Source: an uncultured Ruminococcus sp.
Lineage (GTDB): Bacteria; Bacillota; Clostridia; Oscillospirales; Acutalibacteraceae
Direction: 5' to 3'
Assembly (NCBI GenBank): GCA_902794395.1
Contig: CADBHB010000001.1
Coordinates: 27,289 to 91,288 of the forward strand
Length of the DNA: 64,000 bases
Shown: positions 35,446 to 43,821 of the stretch, piece after piece
Layout: each line of letters starts with the position of its first letter
Position numbering within the stretch: the first letter of the stretch is position 1
Made by a program: the position numbers and the translations under genes
Notes under the pieces: generated by a model
Told to the model about the DNA's origin: nothing
What the model saw: only the letters and a program-made list of their open reading frames with translations
The model's database searches: none

Positions 35446-35471
35446 GCGAAAGACAACACTGTTGTTTTCGC
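35446..35471 (+). terminator. Hairpin after yabR
   Basis: An 11-bp stem with one bulged base (35446-35457 with 35461-35471) and a 3-nt loop. The 3' arm is T-rich but no long T tract follows, so termination is probably partial. Confidence 0.55.
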
Positions 35472-35501
35472 GTTAACTGATATATACAAAGGAGGACAAT
35501 T

Positions 35502-36044
35502 ATGAAGATTACCTACACTGCAAGAAAAGTAAATCTGAGAGATAATTTCAAGGAACGCGTTGAGAAAAAGCTGGCAAAGTTCAAAAAGATCTTTTCCGAC
35601 GATGCGGTCGCCAACGTAGTTGTCACCCTTGAAAAAAACCGCCAGACGGTCGAGATCACAATTCGTGACAACCGCATGGTATATCGCGCCGAGAGCACAC
35701 AGCCCGAGATGAACGACGCGCTTGACCGCGTTATCGACATCCTTACTCGCCAGATACGCAAAAACAAGACCCGTCTTGAAAAGCGCATCAAAACAGGCGG
35801 AAGCCTGGACGACCTCACCGCTGAGCTGCCTGTCGAGGCGGCTGACGAGCCGGAGGACGAGTACAAGGTGCTCCGCAAAAAGCAGGTGTTCGTTAAGCCC
35901 ATCACCATCGACGAGGCTATCCTCGAGATGAACATGGTCAACCACGATTTCTTTATGTTCATCAACGCCGAAACCGACGAGATGAACGTTGTGTATAAGC
36001 GCGCCGACGGCAACTACGGCGTTTTGGAGCCCACCACTGAATGA
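35502..36044 (+). CDS. hpf: Ribosome hibernation-promoting factor (long form)
   Basis: Stationary-phase factor that dimerises 70S ribosomes into inactive 100S particles. The 180-residue long form has the N-terminal YfiA-type domain (KITYTARKVNLRDNFKERVEKKL) and the C-terminal dimerisation domain, with KKQVFVKPITIDEAILEMNMVNHDFFMFINAET in pieces. The AAAGGAGG ribosome-binding site is strong. It is flanked by hairpins on both sides and is probably a single-gene unit. Confidence 0.96.
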   Translation: MKITYTARKVNLRDNFKERVEKKLAKFKKIFSDDAVANVVVTLEKNRQTVEITIRDNRMVYRAESTQPEMNDALDRVIDILTRQIRKNKTRLEKRIKTGGSLDDLTAELPVEAADEPEDEYKVLRKKQVFVKPITIDEAILEMNMVNHDFFMFINAETDEMNVVYKRADGNYGVLEPTTE

Positions 36045-36053
36045 TAAAACCGC

Positions 36054-36085
36054 GGGGTATCGGTTTTCCGATACCCCTTATTTTT
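36054..36085 (+). terminator. Intrinsic terminator after hpf
   Basis: A perfect 10-bp stem (36054-36063 with 36068-36077), TTTT loop, then a T-rich tract to 36085. The GGAGG of the next gene begins at the following base. Confidence 0.92.
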
Positions 36086-36095
36086 GGAGGAAAGT

Positions 36096-37238
36096 ATGAC
36101 AATGACCTTTTGCGCGCCCTGTATCTTCGGACTGGAGGGGCTTTGCGCCAACGAGTTCCGCTTTTTGGGGCTTCAAAACGTCCGCGCCGAAAACGGCAGA
36201 GTGCTCTTTGACGGCGATTGGTCGGCGATGGCGCGCGCCAATATCCGGGCCCGCTATGCCGAGCGCGTCCAGATTTTGCTCGGCGAGTTTCGCGCAACCA
36301 CCTTCTCGCAGCTTTTTGACGGCGTCAAAAGCCTGCCGTGGTCGGATTATATCGGCATGAGCGACGCCTTCCCCGTCAAGGGCAGCTGCCTCAACTCGAA
36401 GCTGATGAGCGTGCCCGACTGTCAAAAGATCATTAAAAAGGCGGTAGTGCAAAGCCTTTCCGAGCGCTACATGCTCTCGTGGTTCGAGGAGACGGGCGCG
36501 CCGCGTCAGATACAATTCCTCATTATGAACGACCGTGTCAGTATCCTGCTCGACACTTCCGGCGCGGGTCTTCACAAGCGCGGCTACCGCGCGCAGGCTA
36601 ACGACGCGCCCATCAAGGAGACCCTTGCCGCCGCGATGGCGGAGCTTTCCGGCGTGCGCCCAAATCACTTCGTCGTCGATCCCATGTGCGGCAGCGGCAC
36701 TATCCTGATAGAAGCCGCTCTCAAGGCGCTCAAAATCGCCCCGGGGCTGCACCGGTATTTCGCCGCCGAGCGCTGGAGCTGTGTGCCCGCAGGCGTTTTT
36801 GAGGAGGAACGCGCGCGCGCCGAGGCGATGATCGACCGCGACGCTCCCTTCCGCGCCGAGGGATATGACATAGACGAAGCCGCGCTGGAGACCGCCCGTA
36901 GCAACGCCGAAAAAGCGGGCGTCGCCGATCATATCACCTTCCGAAAGCGCGACCTGCGCGACTTCACACCGCCCGAGGGCTACTGCACGGTGATCACCAA
37001 CCCGCCCTACGGCGAGCGCCTGCTCGATCTGCATGCCGCCGAGGAATTGTACAAGGTGATGGGGGAGAGGTTCCTTCCTCTGTCCGGCAAGCGCTACACC
37101 GTCATCACGCCCGACGACGACTTTGAAAAGCTCTTCGGCAGAAAGGCGGACAAGCGCCGCAAAACCTACAACGGCACGCTGAAATGCCAGATCTATCTGT
37201 TCAGGAGCTATGACCCGTCACCGTCAAAAAAACCTTGA
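36096..37238 (+). CDS. THUMP-domain class I RNA methyltransferase (RlmL/YpsC-like)
   Basis: Predicted 23S rRNA guanine-N2 methyltransferase of the UPF0020 family. The 380 residues hold an N-terminal THUMP region (LEGLCANEFRFLGLQNVRAENGRVLF in pieces) and a methyltransferase domain with VVDPMCGSGTILIEAALKAL (SAM site, about residues 191-210). The catalytic NPPYGERL follows at about 308-315. I use the ATG at 36096, five bases after GGAGG; the open frame extends four codons upstream through the ribosome-binding site. Exact target base is inferred from homologues. Confidence 0.9.
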   Translation: MTMTFCAPCIFGLEGLCANEFRFLGLQNVRAENGRVLFDGDWSAMARANIRARYAERVQILLGEFRATTFSQLFDGVKSLPWSDYIGMSDAFPVKGSCLNSKLMSVPDCQKIIKKAVVQSLSERYMLSWFEETGAPRQIQFLIMNDRVSILLDTSGAGLHKRGYRAQANDAPIKETLAAAMAELSGVRPNHFVVDPMCGSGTILIEAALKALKIAPGLHRYFAAERWSCVPAGVFEEERARAEAMIDRDAPFRAEGYDIDEAALETARSNAEKAGVADHITFRKRDLRDFTPPEGYCTVITNPPYGERLLDLHAAEELYKVMGERFLPLSGKRYTVITPDDDFEKLFGRKADKRRKTYNGTLKCQIYLFRSYDPSPSKKP

Positions 37239-37263
37239 CATTTTTTCCCAAACGTTGTAAACT
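37235..37263 (+). promoter_or_regulatory. Promoter of the thiamine riboswitch operon
   Basis: TTGACA (37235-37240) overlapping the stop of the preceding gene, 17-bp spacer, then TAAACT (37258-37263), about 18 bp before the riboswitch. Confidence 0.75.
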
Positions 37264-37278
37264 AAATACGAAAACAAA

Positions 37279-37367
37279 GCAGGGGCGTCCGCGCAAGCGG
37301 GCTGAGATTAGGCTGTGTCGCCTTGACCCTTTTAACCTGATACGGTTCACACCGACGTAGGAAGCTT
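37279..37367 (+). ncRNA. TPP (THI-box) riboswitch
   Basis: Conserved THI-element segments are in order: GGGGCGTC (37282-37289), GCTGAGA (37301-37307), ACCCTTTTAACCTGATAC (37326-37343) and CGACGTAGGAAGC (37353-37365). The element binds thiamine diphosphate. An intrinsic terminator hairpin follows at 37385-37412, so TPP is expected to stop transcription of the downstream thiamine-binding protein and ABC transporter genes. Confidence 0.96.
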
Positions 37368-37384
37368 ATTATTATCCGATTGAA

Positions 37385-37414
37385 AAAAGCACTGCGTCTT
37401 TGCAGTGCTTTTAT
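37385..37414 (+). terminator. Riboswitch expression-platform terminator
   Basis: A perfect 11-bp stem (37385-37395 with 37402-37412), 6-nt loop, T-rich 3' arm, lying between the TPP aptamer and the AAGGAG of the first gene. No obvious antiterminator was traced by eye. Confidence 0.85.
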
Positions 37415-37433
37415 TGTTGAAAGGAGCCATTTT

Positions 37434-37730
37434 ATGAACGCAAGTGTCGCTATCCAAACCTTGCCCGAGGCAAAAAACGACGAGGAGCTCATCCGCATTG
37501 TCGACGAGGTCATCGCCTACATCAAAAGCACGGGACTTAAATGCTATGTCGGTCCCTTTGAAACCGCCATTGAGGGCGATTACGACGAGTTGATGGACAT
37601 TGTAAAGGAGTGCCAGCATATCGCCATCCGCGCGGGCGCGCCTTCGGTGCTCGCTTATATCAAGGTGGATTACCGCCCGGAGGGAGACGTGCTGACCATT
37701 GAACGAAAAGTTACGAAGCATCATCAATAA
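37434..37730 (+). CDS. Thiamine-binding protein of the YkoF/MTH1187 family
   Basis: 98-residue soluble protein of the family that binds thiamine or its hydroxymethylpyrimidine (HMP) moiety. NASVAIQTLPEAKNDEELIRIVDEVIAYIK (in pieces) and TGLKCYVGPFETAIEGDYDELM are characteristic. I take the ATG at 37434 after AAGGAG; the open frame extends upstream through the terminator and is not real coding. It is the first gene under the TPP riboswitch, and its end overlaps the permease gene by 32 bp. Confidence 0.92.
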   Translation: MNASVAIQTLPEAKNDEELIRIVDEVIAYIKSTGLKCYVGPFETAIEGDYDELMDIVKECQHIAIRAGAPSVLAYIKVDYRPEGDVLTIERKVTKHHQ

Positions 37731-38487
37731 AACGCTTTTGCCTGTCGCCGCGCTGCTTATCGTGCTGGGCGTATGGTACGTTGTCTGTGAATCGGGCAGT
37801 GTGCCGCAGTTTTTGCTGCCCTCGCCTCAGGCGGTGTGGCAGGCGTTCCTAAAGGACAGACAGCTGTTGATGAAGCACGCCCGGGTCACCCTTACCGAAA
37901 CCTTTATCGGGCTGTTTTTCGGCATCATCATCGGCTTTTTATCGGCAGTGGTGATGGATCGCTTTTCTATCGTCCGCAAAATGCTCTATCCGCTGATCAT
38001 CATCACCCAAACTATCCCCACCGTCGCCATCGCGCCCCTGCTGGTGCTGTGGCTGGGCTACAAAATGCTGCCCAAGATAGTGCTGATAGTGCTCATCGTG
38101 TTTTTCCCTATCGCCATCGGTCTGCTCGAGGGCTTTCAGTCGGTGGACGCCGACACGGTCAACCTCATGCGCTCAATGGGCGCCAAACGTTTGCAGATCT
38201 TTCGCATTGTTAAAATGCCCTCCGCTCTGGGTCACTTTTTTTCCGGCCTCAAAATCTCCGTCTCCTACGCCGTCGTCGGCGCGGTGCTGGCGGAATGGCT
38301 GGGCGGCACCGAGGGCTTGGGCTGCTATATGACCCGCGTGCGCAAGGCGTATGCCTACGACAAAATGTTCGCGGTCATCATCCTTATCTCCGTTATCAGT
38401 CTGCTGATGATCTGGCTGACCGACATGCTTCAAAAAAGCCTGATGCCGTGGGAAAAGGTAAATAAAAAAAGGAGACTTCCGACATGA
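37699..38487 (+). CDS. thiX: ABC transporter permease for a thiamine precursor (ThiX-like)
   Basis: 262-residue membrane permease with about six helices and the EAA-loop pattern LEGFQSVDADTVNLMRSMGAKRLQIFRIVKMP (in pieces, about 137-168). It is closest to the SsuC/TauC/ThiX permease group. The start is a TTG at 37699 inside the previous gene, with a GGAGGGAG about 12 bases upstream; this start is the least certain part. With the binding protein and ATPase downstream, and the TPP riboswitch upstream, it most likely imports formylaminopyrimidine or another HMP precursor. Confidence 0.88.
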   Translation: MNEKLRSIINKTLLPVAALLIVLGVWYVVCESGSVPQFLLPSPQAVWQAFLKDRQLLMKHARVTLTETFIGLFFGIIIGFLSAVVMDRFSIVRKMLYPLIIITQTIPTVAIAPLLVLWLGYKMLPKIVLIVLIVFFPIAIGLLEGFQSVDADTVNLMRSMGAKRLQIFRIVKMPSALGHFFSGLKISVSYAVVGAVLAEWLGGTEGLGCYMTRVRKAYAYDKMFAVIILISVISLLMIWLTDMLQKSLMPWEKVNKKRRLPT

Positions 38488-39482
38488 AAAAAAGAATAAT
38501 ATCTATCGTGCTAGCCTGCGCCGTGCTGATTTCCGCGGCGACTGTATTCGCGGGCTGCAAGAAAAAAACAAATCCGTCCAAAATCACCTTTGTGCTCGAC
38601 TGGGCGCCCAACACCAACCACACGGGGCTTTATGTAGCTCAGGAAAACGGCTACTTCAAGGAAGCGGGACTGGACGTCGAGATAGTCCAGCCGGCTGAGG
38701 ACGCCGCCGAGGCAATGGTCGGCACGGGACAGGCGCAGTTCGGCGTTTCGTTCCAGGACTCGCTGATCCCCACCATCGCGGGCGACAACAAAATGCCCGT
38801 CACCGCGGTAGCCGCCCTGCTGCAGCACAACACCTCAGGCATCATCTCCCGCAAGGGCGAGGGCATGGACAGCCCTAAGGGCTTAGAGGGCAAAAAGTAC
38901 GCCACCTGGGACCTGCCCATTGAAAAGGCGACCCTTCAGCAGGTGGTAGAGAAGGACGGCGGCGATTTCAGCAAGGTGCAGCTTATCCCCTCAAACGTAA
39001 CCGACGAGGTTTCCGCCCTTCAGTCAAAGCAGGTGGACGCCATCTGGATATTCTACGGCTGGGCTGGCATAGCTACCGAGGTCGCGGGACTTGCGACCGA
39101 CTACTTCGCCTTCAAGGACATTGACCCCGTATTCGATTACTACACTCCCGTCGTTATCGGCAACACCGACTGGATGAGCGCTCATCCCGAGGAAGCCAAA
39201 AAGTTCCTCACGGCGCTGCGCAAGGGCTACGAGTTCGCGGTGGACGATCCCGACGGCGCGGCGGAGATACTGCTCAAGGCGGCGCCCGAGCTTGATAACG
39301 GCGACCTCGTAAAGAAGAGCCAGCAGTACCTTTCCGCTCAGTACAAGGCTGAGGTCACCCGCTGGGGCTACATCGACCCCGCCCGCTGGAACCGCTTCTA
39401 CAACTGGATCAACGAAAACAAGCTCTTTGACGTTGAGATACCCGAAAACACGGGCTTTACCAACGACTATCTCCCCGAATAA
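38484..39482 (+). CDS. thiY: Substrate-binding lipoprotein for a thiamine precursor (ThiY, NMT1/THI5-like)
   Basis: Extracytoplasmic lipoprotein of the NMT1/THI5 family. Signal peptide with lipobox VFAGC (Cys25); the mature part begins with KITFVLDWAPNTNHTGLYVAQENGYFKEAGLDVEIVQP (in pieces), the usual HMP-precursor-binding fold, followed by GVSFQDSLIPT and WIFYGWAGIATEVAGL. It has 332 residues. Overlaps thiX by 4 bp and thiZ by 1 bp. The family also contains other pyrimidine and aromatic binders; the riboswitch makes a thiamine precursor most likely. Confidence 0.92.
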   Translation: MKKRIISIVLACAVLISAATVFAGCKKKTNPSKITFVLDWAPNTNHTGLYVAQENGYFKEAGLDVEIVQPAEDAAEAMVGTGQAQFGVSFQDSLIPTIAGDNKMPVTAVAALLQHNTSGIISRKGEGMDSPKGLEGKKYATWDLPIEKATLQQVVEKDGGDFSKVQLIPSNVTDEVSALQSKQVDAIWIFYGWAGIATEVAGLATDYFAFKDIDPVFDYYTPVVIGNTDWMSAHPEEAKKFLTALRKGYEFAVDDPDGAAEILLKAAPELDNGDLVKKSQQYLSAQYKAEVTRWGYIDPARWNRFYNWINENKLFDVEIPENTGFTNDYLPE

Positions 39483-40222
39483 TGACTGCGCTAGAGGTAA
39501 AAAACGTCACCTTTTCCTATGATAACGTGACGCCGGTTTTGGAAAATATAAACATCACTCTGAATAAGGGCGAGCTGGTCTGCCTGCTCGGCGTGAGCGG
39601 CGGCGGCAAGACAACGCTTTTCAATGTGATAGCGGGACTTAACCGCCCGCAGCAGGGGCAGGTGCTGCTCAACGGAGAGGACATCACGGGCAGTACGGGA
39701 AAAATCAGCTATATGCTGCAAAAGGACATGCTCCTGCCGTTTCGCACCGTAGTTGACAACGTCGCGCTTCCTTTGATACTCAGGGGCGTCCCCAAGCGGA
39801 GGGCGCGGCAGACAGCGGGCAGCCACTTCGCTCAGTTCGGCATCGAGGGCACGCAAAAGCAGTATCCCGCCGAGCTTTCGGGCGGCATGCGCCAGCGCGC
39901 CGCTATGCTGCGCACCTACCTGTTTTCGGGCGAGGCTGCGCTGCTCGACGAGCCGTTCTCAGCGCTTGACACCCTGACCAAAAGCGAAATGCACCGCTGG
40001 TATCTGCGCGTGATGGACGAGATAAAGCTTTCCACCATCTTCATCACCCACGACATCGACGAGGCGATACTGCTCTCTGACCGCATCTATCTTCTCGGCG
40101 GCAAGCCGGGCACCATCACGGATGAGATAGTCATTCGCGAGCCCAAGCCGAGACAGGAGGACTTCAACCTCACCGAGGACTTCCTCCGCTACAAAAAACT
40201 GATAATCTCAAAAATACGATAA
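39482..40222 (+). CDS. thiZ: ABC transporter ATP-binding protein (ThiZ-like)
   Basis: 246-residue ATPase: Walker A GVSGGGKTT (about residues 37-45), Q-loop QKDML, signature LSGGMRQRAAMLR, Walker B ALLDEPFSALD, H-loop ITHDIDEA. The start overlaps the thiY stop by one base. A terminator follows, closing the riboswitch operon. Confidence 0.94.
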   Translation: MTALEVKNVTFSYDNVTPVLENINITLNKGELVCLLGVSGGGKTTLFNVIAGLNRPQQGQVLLNGEDITGSTGKISYMLQKDMLLPFRTVVDNVALPLILRGVPKRRARQTAGSHFAQFGIEGTQKQYPAELSGGMRQRAAMLRTYLFSGEAALLDEPFSALDTLTKSEMHRWYLRVMDEIKLSTIFITHDIDEAILLSDRIYLLGGKPGTITDEIVIREPKPRQEDFNLTEDFLRYKKLIISKIR

Positions 40223-40233
40223 CCTCACTTTGG

Positions 40234-40266
40234 AAAAGGGCGCGTTCTGTGAACAGCGTCCTTTTT
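40234..40266 (+). terminator. Intrinsic terminator after thiZ
   Basis: A 10-bp stem with one G-T pair (40234-40243 with 40256-40265), a 12-nt loop and a T tract. Confidence 0.8.
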
Positions 40267-40315
40267 CATTTTGTATAAATGTCGATTTTGTAAGAATAAA
40301 ATGTGTGTGCGCGTC

Positions 40316-40344
40316 TTTACAAATACCATATCTTGTGTTAAAAT
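40316..40344 (+). promoter_or_regulatory. Sigma-A promoter with extended -10 for pyrE
   Basis: TTTACA (40316-40321), 17-bp spacer, TAAAAT (40339-40344) preceded by TGT. Transcription would start near 40351, inside an inverted repeat. Confidence 0.8.
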
Positions 40345-40345
40345 G

Positions 40346-40373
40346 ATATTTGTGTAAATATGCAAACAAATAT
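40346..40373. repeat. Inverted repeat at the pyrE transcription start
   Basis: ATATTTGT (40346-40353) and its exact complement (40366-40373) flank 12 bases, overlapping the predicted start site and ending 5 bp before the pyrE ACGGAGG. Position suits an operator; no PyrR-type attenuator is visible. Confidence 0.45.
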
Positions 40374-40389
40374 TTGACGGAGGTAAATC

Positions 40390-41064
40390 ATGGAAGCTTA
40401 TAAAAAGGAATTTATTGAATTTATGGTAGACTGTCAGGTGCTCAAGTTCGGCGACTTCGTCACCAAGAGCGGCAGAAAGACACCCTTCTTCGTAAACACC
40501 GGTTTCTACCGCACGGGCGCGCAGCTCAGACGTCTCGGCGCTTACTATGCCGAGGCTATCAACAGCAAGTTCGGTCTTGACTTCGACGTGCTCTTCGGTC
40601 CCGCCTACAAGGGCATCCCGCTGTCGGTCGCTGCTACCATCGCCCTCAGCGAAAAATACGGTGCCGATATACGCTACTGCTCCAACCGCAAGGAGGTCAA
40701 GGATCACGGCGACAAGGGCATTTTGCTCGGCAGCCCCATCACCGACGGCGACAGGGTGGTCATCATTGAGGACGTCACCACCGCCGGCACCTCCATCGAG
40801 GAGACGCTGCCCATCATCAAGGCGCAGGGCGACGTCAGCCCCATCGGTCTTGTGGTTTCCGTCGACAGGATGGAGCGCGGCAAAGGCGAAAAGAGCGCCC
40901 TTGACGAGATCGAGGAAAAATACGGTCTTAAAACCACCGCCATCGTCACTATGGCAGAGGTGGTGGAGCATCTTTACAACAGAGAATACAAGGGCAAGGT
41001 AATAATCGACGACGCGCTCAAGGCGGCGATCGACGCGTATTATGAAGAATACGGCGTAAAATAA
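40390..41064 (+). CDS. pyrE: Orotate phosphoribosyltransferase
   Basis: Joins orotate and PRPP to OMP in pyrimidine synthesis. The 224 residues include FGDFVTKSGRKTPFFVNTGFYRTG and the PRPP-binding loop VVIIEDVTTAGTSIEE (about residues 119-134). It has its own promoter; no other pyr genes are near. radC follows 14 bp downstream, probably by read-through. Confidence 0.95.
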   Translation: MEAYKKEFIEFMVDCQVLKFGDFVTKSGRKTPFFVNTGFYRTGAQLRRLGAYYAEAINSKFGLDFDVLFGPAYKGIPLSVAATIALSEKYGADIRYCSNRKEVKDHGDKGILLGSPITDGDRVVIIEDVTTAGTSIEETLPIIKAQGDVSPIGLVVSVDRMERGKGEKSALDEIEEKYGLKTTAIVTMAEVVEHLYNREYKGKVIIDDALKAAIDAYYEEYGVK

Positions 41065-41078
41065 ACGGGAGAATAACT

Positions 41079-41777
41079 ATGAGCGACAAGAAGGAAAATG
41101 TCCATACGGGGCACCGTCAGCGCATGCGAAAGCGCTTTATCGAGCACGGCTTTCAGGGCTTTGAACCGCACGAAATACTGGAGATGGTGCTCTACTACGC
41201 CATCCCGCGCAGGGACACCAACCTTCTGGCGCACCAGCTGCTCGACCGCTACGGCACCTTCGCCAAGGTCTGCGACACTCCCATCGATGTGCTGCAAAAG
41301 GACTTCGCGCTCAGTGAATCGGCGGCTGTGCTGATAAAAATGCTGCCGCCGCTGGCGTCCTTCTACACCGAATCGCGGCTTGACGCGCAGTATATAGATA
41401 TGCATGAGGCGGTAAAGGTGCTGCGCCCCAAATTCATCGGCGCTACATCGGAAAAGATAGCGCTGGCGCTCGGCGACGCGAAGGATCACCTTATTTTCTG
41501 CGACGTCATCGCCGTCGGCTCTCTCACCTCCACCGATTCGCCCATCCGCAAGATAGTGGATCTGGCGCTGCGCCACAACGCGCGTTACGCCTACATCGGG
41601 CACAATCATCCCAGCGAGCTCTGCGTGCCGTCCAAGGCGGACATCGAAACCACCCGCAAGATCTCCGAAACACTCAACACGGTCGGCGTTATGCTGGTAG
41701 ATCACATCATCTTCACCGCCACCGAGCATTTTTCCATTCGAGCGCATAAAAACTACTCAAAAGCTTTTGTGAGATAG
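41079..41777 (+). CDS. radC: RadC family protein (MPN/JAMM fold)
   Basis: Named for DNA repair but of unproven function; carries a JAMM-type metal site. The 232 residues contain an N-terminal helix-hairpin-helix region (FEPHEILEMVLYYAIPRRDTN) and the MPN domain, with IGHNHPSELCVPSKADIETT (about 176-195). The metal ligands His, His and Asp are kept; the usual HNHPSG glycine is a glutamate here. A second conserved part is MLVDHIIFTATEHFSI. It is followed 3 bp later by uvrB. Confidence 0.9.
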   Translation: MSDKKENVHTGHRQRMRKRFIEHGFQGFEPHEILEMVLYYAIPRRDTNLLAHQLLDRYGTFAKVCDTPIDVLQKDFALSESAAVLIKMLPPLASFYTESRLDAQYIDMHEAVKVLRPKFIGATSEKIALALGDAKDHLIFCDVIAVGSLTSTDSPIRKIVDLALRHNARYAYIGHNHPSELCVPSKADIETTRKISETLNTVGVMLVDHIIFTATEHFSIRAHKNYSKAFVR

Positions 41778-41780
41778 ACT

Positions 41781-43742
41781 ATGGAATTTAAGATCCACTC
41801 CAAATACAAGCCCACAGGCGACCAGCCGCAGGCGATCGACGCTATCGTCGAAAGCATAAACGCGGGCAACAAGGAGACCACCCTCCTGGGCGTCACCGGT
41901 TCGGGCAAAACCTTCACCATGGCAAACGTCATCGAGCGCACCCAGCGCCCGACGCTCGTGCTGGCGCACAACAAGACGCTTGCCGCGCAGCTCTGCAGCG
42001 AGTTCAAGGAGATATTTCCCGACAACGCCGTAGAGTATTTTGTGTCCTACTACGACTACTACCAGCCCGAGGCGTATGTAGCCCAAACCGACACCTATAT
42101 CGAAAAGGACAGCTCCATCAATGACGAGATCGACAAGCTGCGCCACAGCGCCACGCTGGCGCTCTCGGAGCGCCGCGACGTTATCATCGTCGCCTCGGTG
42201 TCCTGCATCTACAGCCTCGGCGACCCCATTGACTACCGCAACATGGTCATTTCGCTGCGCCCGGGCATGGAGAAATCGCGCGACGAGCTGGTAAAAAAGC
42301 TCGTTGAGCTGCAATACGAGCGCAACGACATAAACTTCATCCGCAACAAGTTCCGCGTAAGGGGCGACGTGGTCGAGATCTTTCCCGCCGCTTCGGGCGA
42401 CTCGATCATCCGCGTGGAGTTCTTCGGCGACGAGATCGATCGCATCTCCGAGATAAACCCGCTAACGGGAGAGCTTAAGGCGCATCTTAAGCACGCCGCT
42501 GTATACCCCGCCTCTCACTACATCGTCTCGCGCGAAAAAATGCAGGTCGCCCTTGCCGAGATCGAGCGCGAGCTGGAGGAGCGGCTAGTCTACTTCCGCG
42601 AAAACGGCAAGCTGCTGGAAGCCCAGCGCATCGAGCAGCGCACCCGCTACGACATGGAGATGCTGCAGGAGATAGGCTTCTGCTCCGGCATCGAAAACTA
42701 CTCGCGCATACTCTCGGGCAGAGCGCCCGGCTCCTCGCCCTACACCCTGCTCGACTATTTTCCCGACGACTTTCTGCTCTTTGTCGACGAGTCCCACGTA
42801 ACGCTGCCGCAGGTGCGTGGCATGTACGCCGGCGACCGCGCCCGCAAAAAGAGCCTTATCGACTACGGCTTTCGGCTGCCATCGGCGTACGACAACCGTC
42901 CGCTGAATTTCGACGAGTTCTACGCCCACATCAATCAGGCGGTGTTCGTCAGCGCCACCCCGGGCGATTTGGAGCTTGAGAAAAGTCAGGTCGTCGCCGA
43001 GCAGATCATCCGTCCCACCGGACTGCTCGACCCCGAGATCTCGGTGCGTCCCACCGAGGGGCAGCTCGACGACCTCGTTTCCGAAATAAACCTCCGCGCC
43101 GCCAAAAAACAGCGCGTGCTGGTCACCACCCTCACCAAAAAGATGGCGGAGGACCTCACCTCGTATCTGGAGACCCTGGGCATCCGTGTGCGCTATATGC
43201 ACCACGACATCGACACCGTGGAGCGCATGGAGATAGTGCGCGACCTGCGTCTGGGCGAATTTGACGTGCTGGTCGGCATCAATCTGCTTCGCGAGGGTCT
43301 GGACATCCCCGAGGTTTCGCTGGTAGCGGTGCTCGACGCCGACAAGGAGGGCTTTTTGCGCAGCGCCCGTTCGCTTATCCAGATCGTCGGACGCGCGGCG
43401 CGCAACAGCGAGGGCATGGTCATAATGTACGCCGACAGCGTCACCGATTCCATGGAGACCACTATCGTCGAGACCAACCGCCGCCGCGAGATACAGCAGC
43501 GCTACAACGAGGAGCACGGCATCATCCCCAAGACCATCACCAAGAAGGTCAGCGAGATACTCGAGATCTCCACCCACTCCGACAGCGAGTTCAAGAACAC
43601 CAAAAAGCTCAGCAGGGCACAGCGCCAGCAGCTCATTGAAAGCCTTACAAAGGAAATGAAGGCGGCGGCGCGCCTGCTCGAATTTGAGCACGCCGCGTAT
43701 CTGCGCGATAAGATCAAAAAGCTGCGCGGAGATAAACAGTAG
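41781..43742 (+). CDS. uvrB: Excinuclease ABC subunit UvrB
   Basis: DNA damage-verifying helicase-like subunit of nucleotide excision repair. The 653-residue protein has Walker [14 protein letters not shown] (about residues 35-47) and the beta-hairpin region [21 protein letters not shown]. They are followed by [45 protein letters not shown] (in pieces), [15 protein letters not shown], and a C-terminal UVR domain. uvrA and uvrC are not in the window. Confidence 0.97.
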   Translation: MEFKIHSKYKPTGDQPQAIDAIVESINAGNKETTLLGVTGSGKTFTMANVIERTQRPTLVLAHNKTLAAQLCSEFKEIFPDNAVEYFVSYYDYYQPEAYVAQTDTYIEKDSSINDEIDKLRHSATLALSERRDVIIVASVSCIYSLGDPIDYRNMVISLRPGMEKSRDELVKKLVELQYERNDINFIRNKFRVRGDVVEIFPAASGDSIIRVEFFGDEIDRISEINPLTGELKAHLKHAAVYPASHYIVSREKMQVALAEIERELEERLVYFRENGKLLEAQRIEQRTRYDMEMLQEIGFCSGIENYSRILSGRAPGSSPYTLLDYFPDDFLLFVDESHVTLPQVRGMYAGDRARKKSLIDYGFRLPSAYDNRPLNFDEFYAHINQAVFVSATPGDLELEKSQVVAEQIIRPTGLLDPEISVRPTEGQLDDLVSEINLRAAKKQRVLVTTLTKKMAEDLTSYLETLGIRVRYMHHDIDTVERMEIVRDLRLGEFDVLVGINLLREGLDIPEVSLVAVLDADKEGFLRSARSLIQIVGRAARNSEGMVIMYADSVTDSMETTIVETNRRREIQQRYNEEHGIIPKTITKKVSEILEISTHSDSEFKNTKKLSRAQRQQLIESLTKEMKAAARLLEFEHAAYLRDKIKKLRGDKQ

Positions 43743-43753
43743 CCGATCACAAA

Positions 43754-43774
43754 GGGGCGGGCGTTGTCCGCCCG
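43754..43774. repeat. Small GC-rich palindrome, copy 1
   Basis: CGGGCG (43758-43763) and CGCCCG (43769-43774) around the loop TTGTC, between uvrB and the topoisomerase genes. The same core with loop TCGTC occurs at 55607-55627. Confidence 0.6.
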
Positions 43775-43821
43775 TCATCTGAGTTTGCCATTCAGTTTGA
43801 TTTAATATTAGGAAGGTATAT

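Noticed and set aside
41640-41700. RadC as a degraded JAMM enzyme
   Set aside because: Only the Gly after HNHPS is changed; both His and the Asp ligand are present, so I see no clear loss of the metal site.
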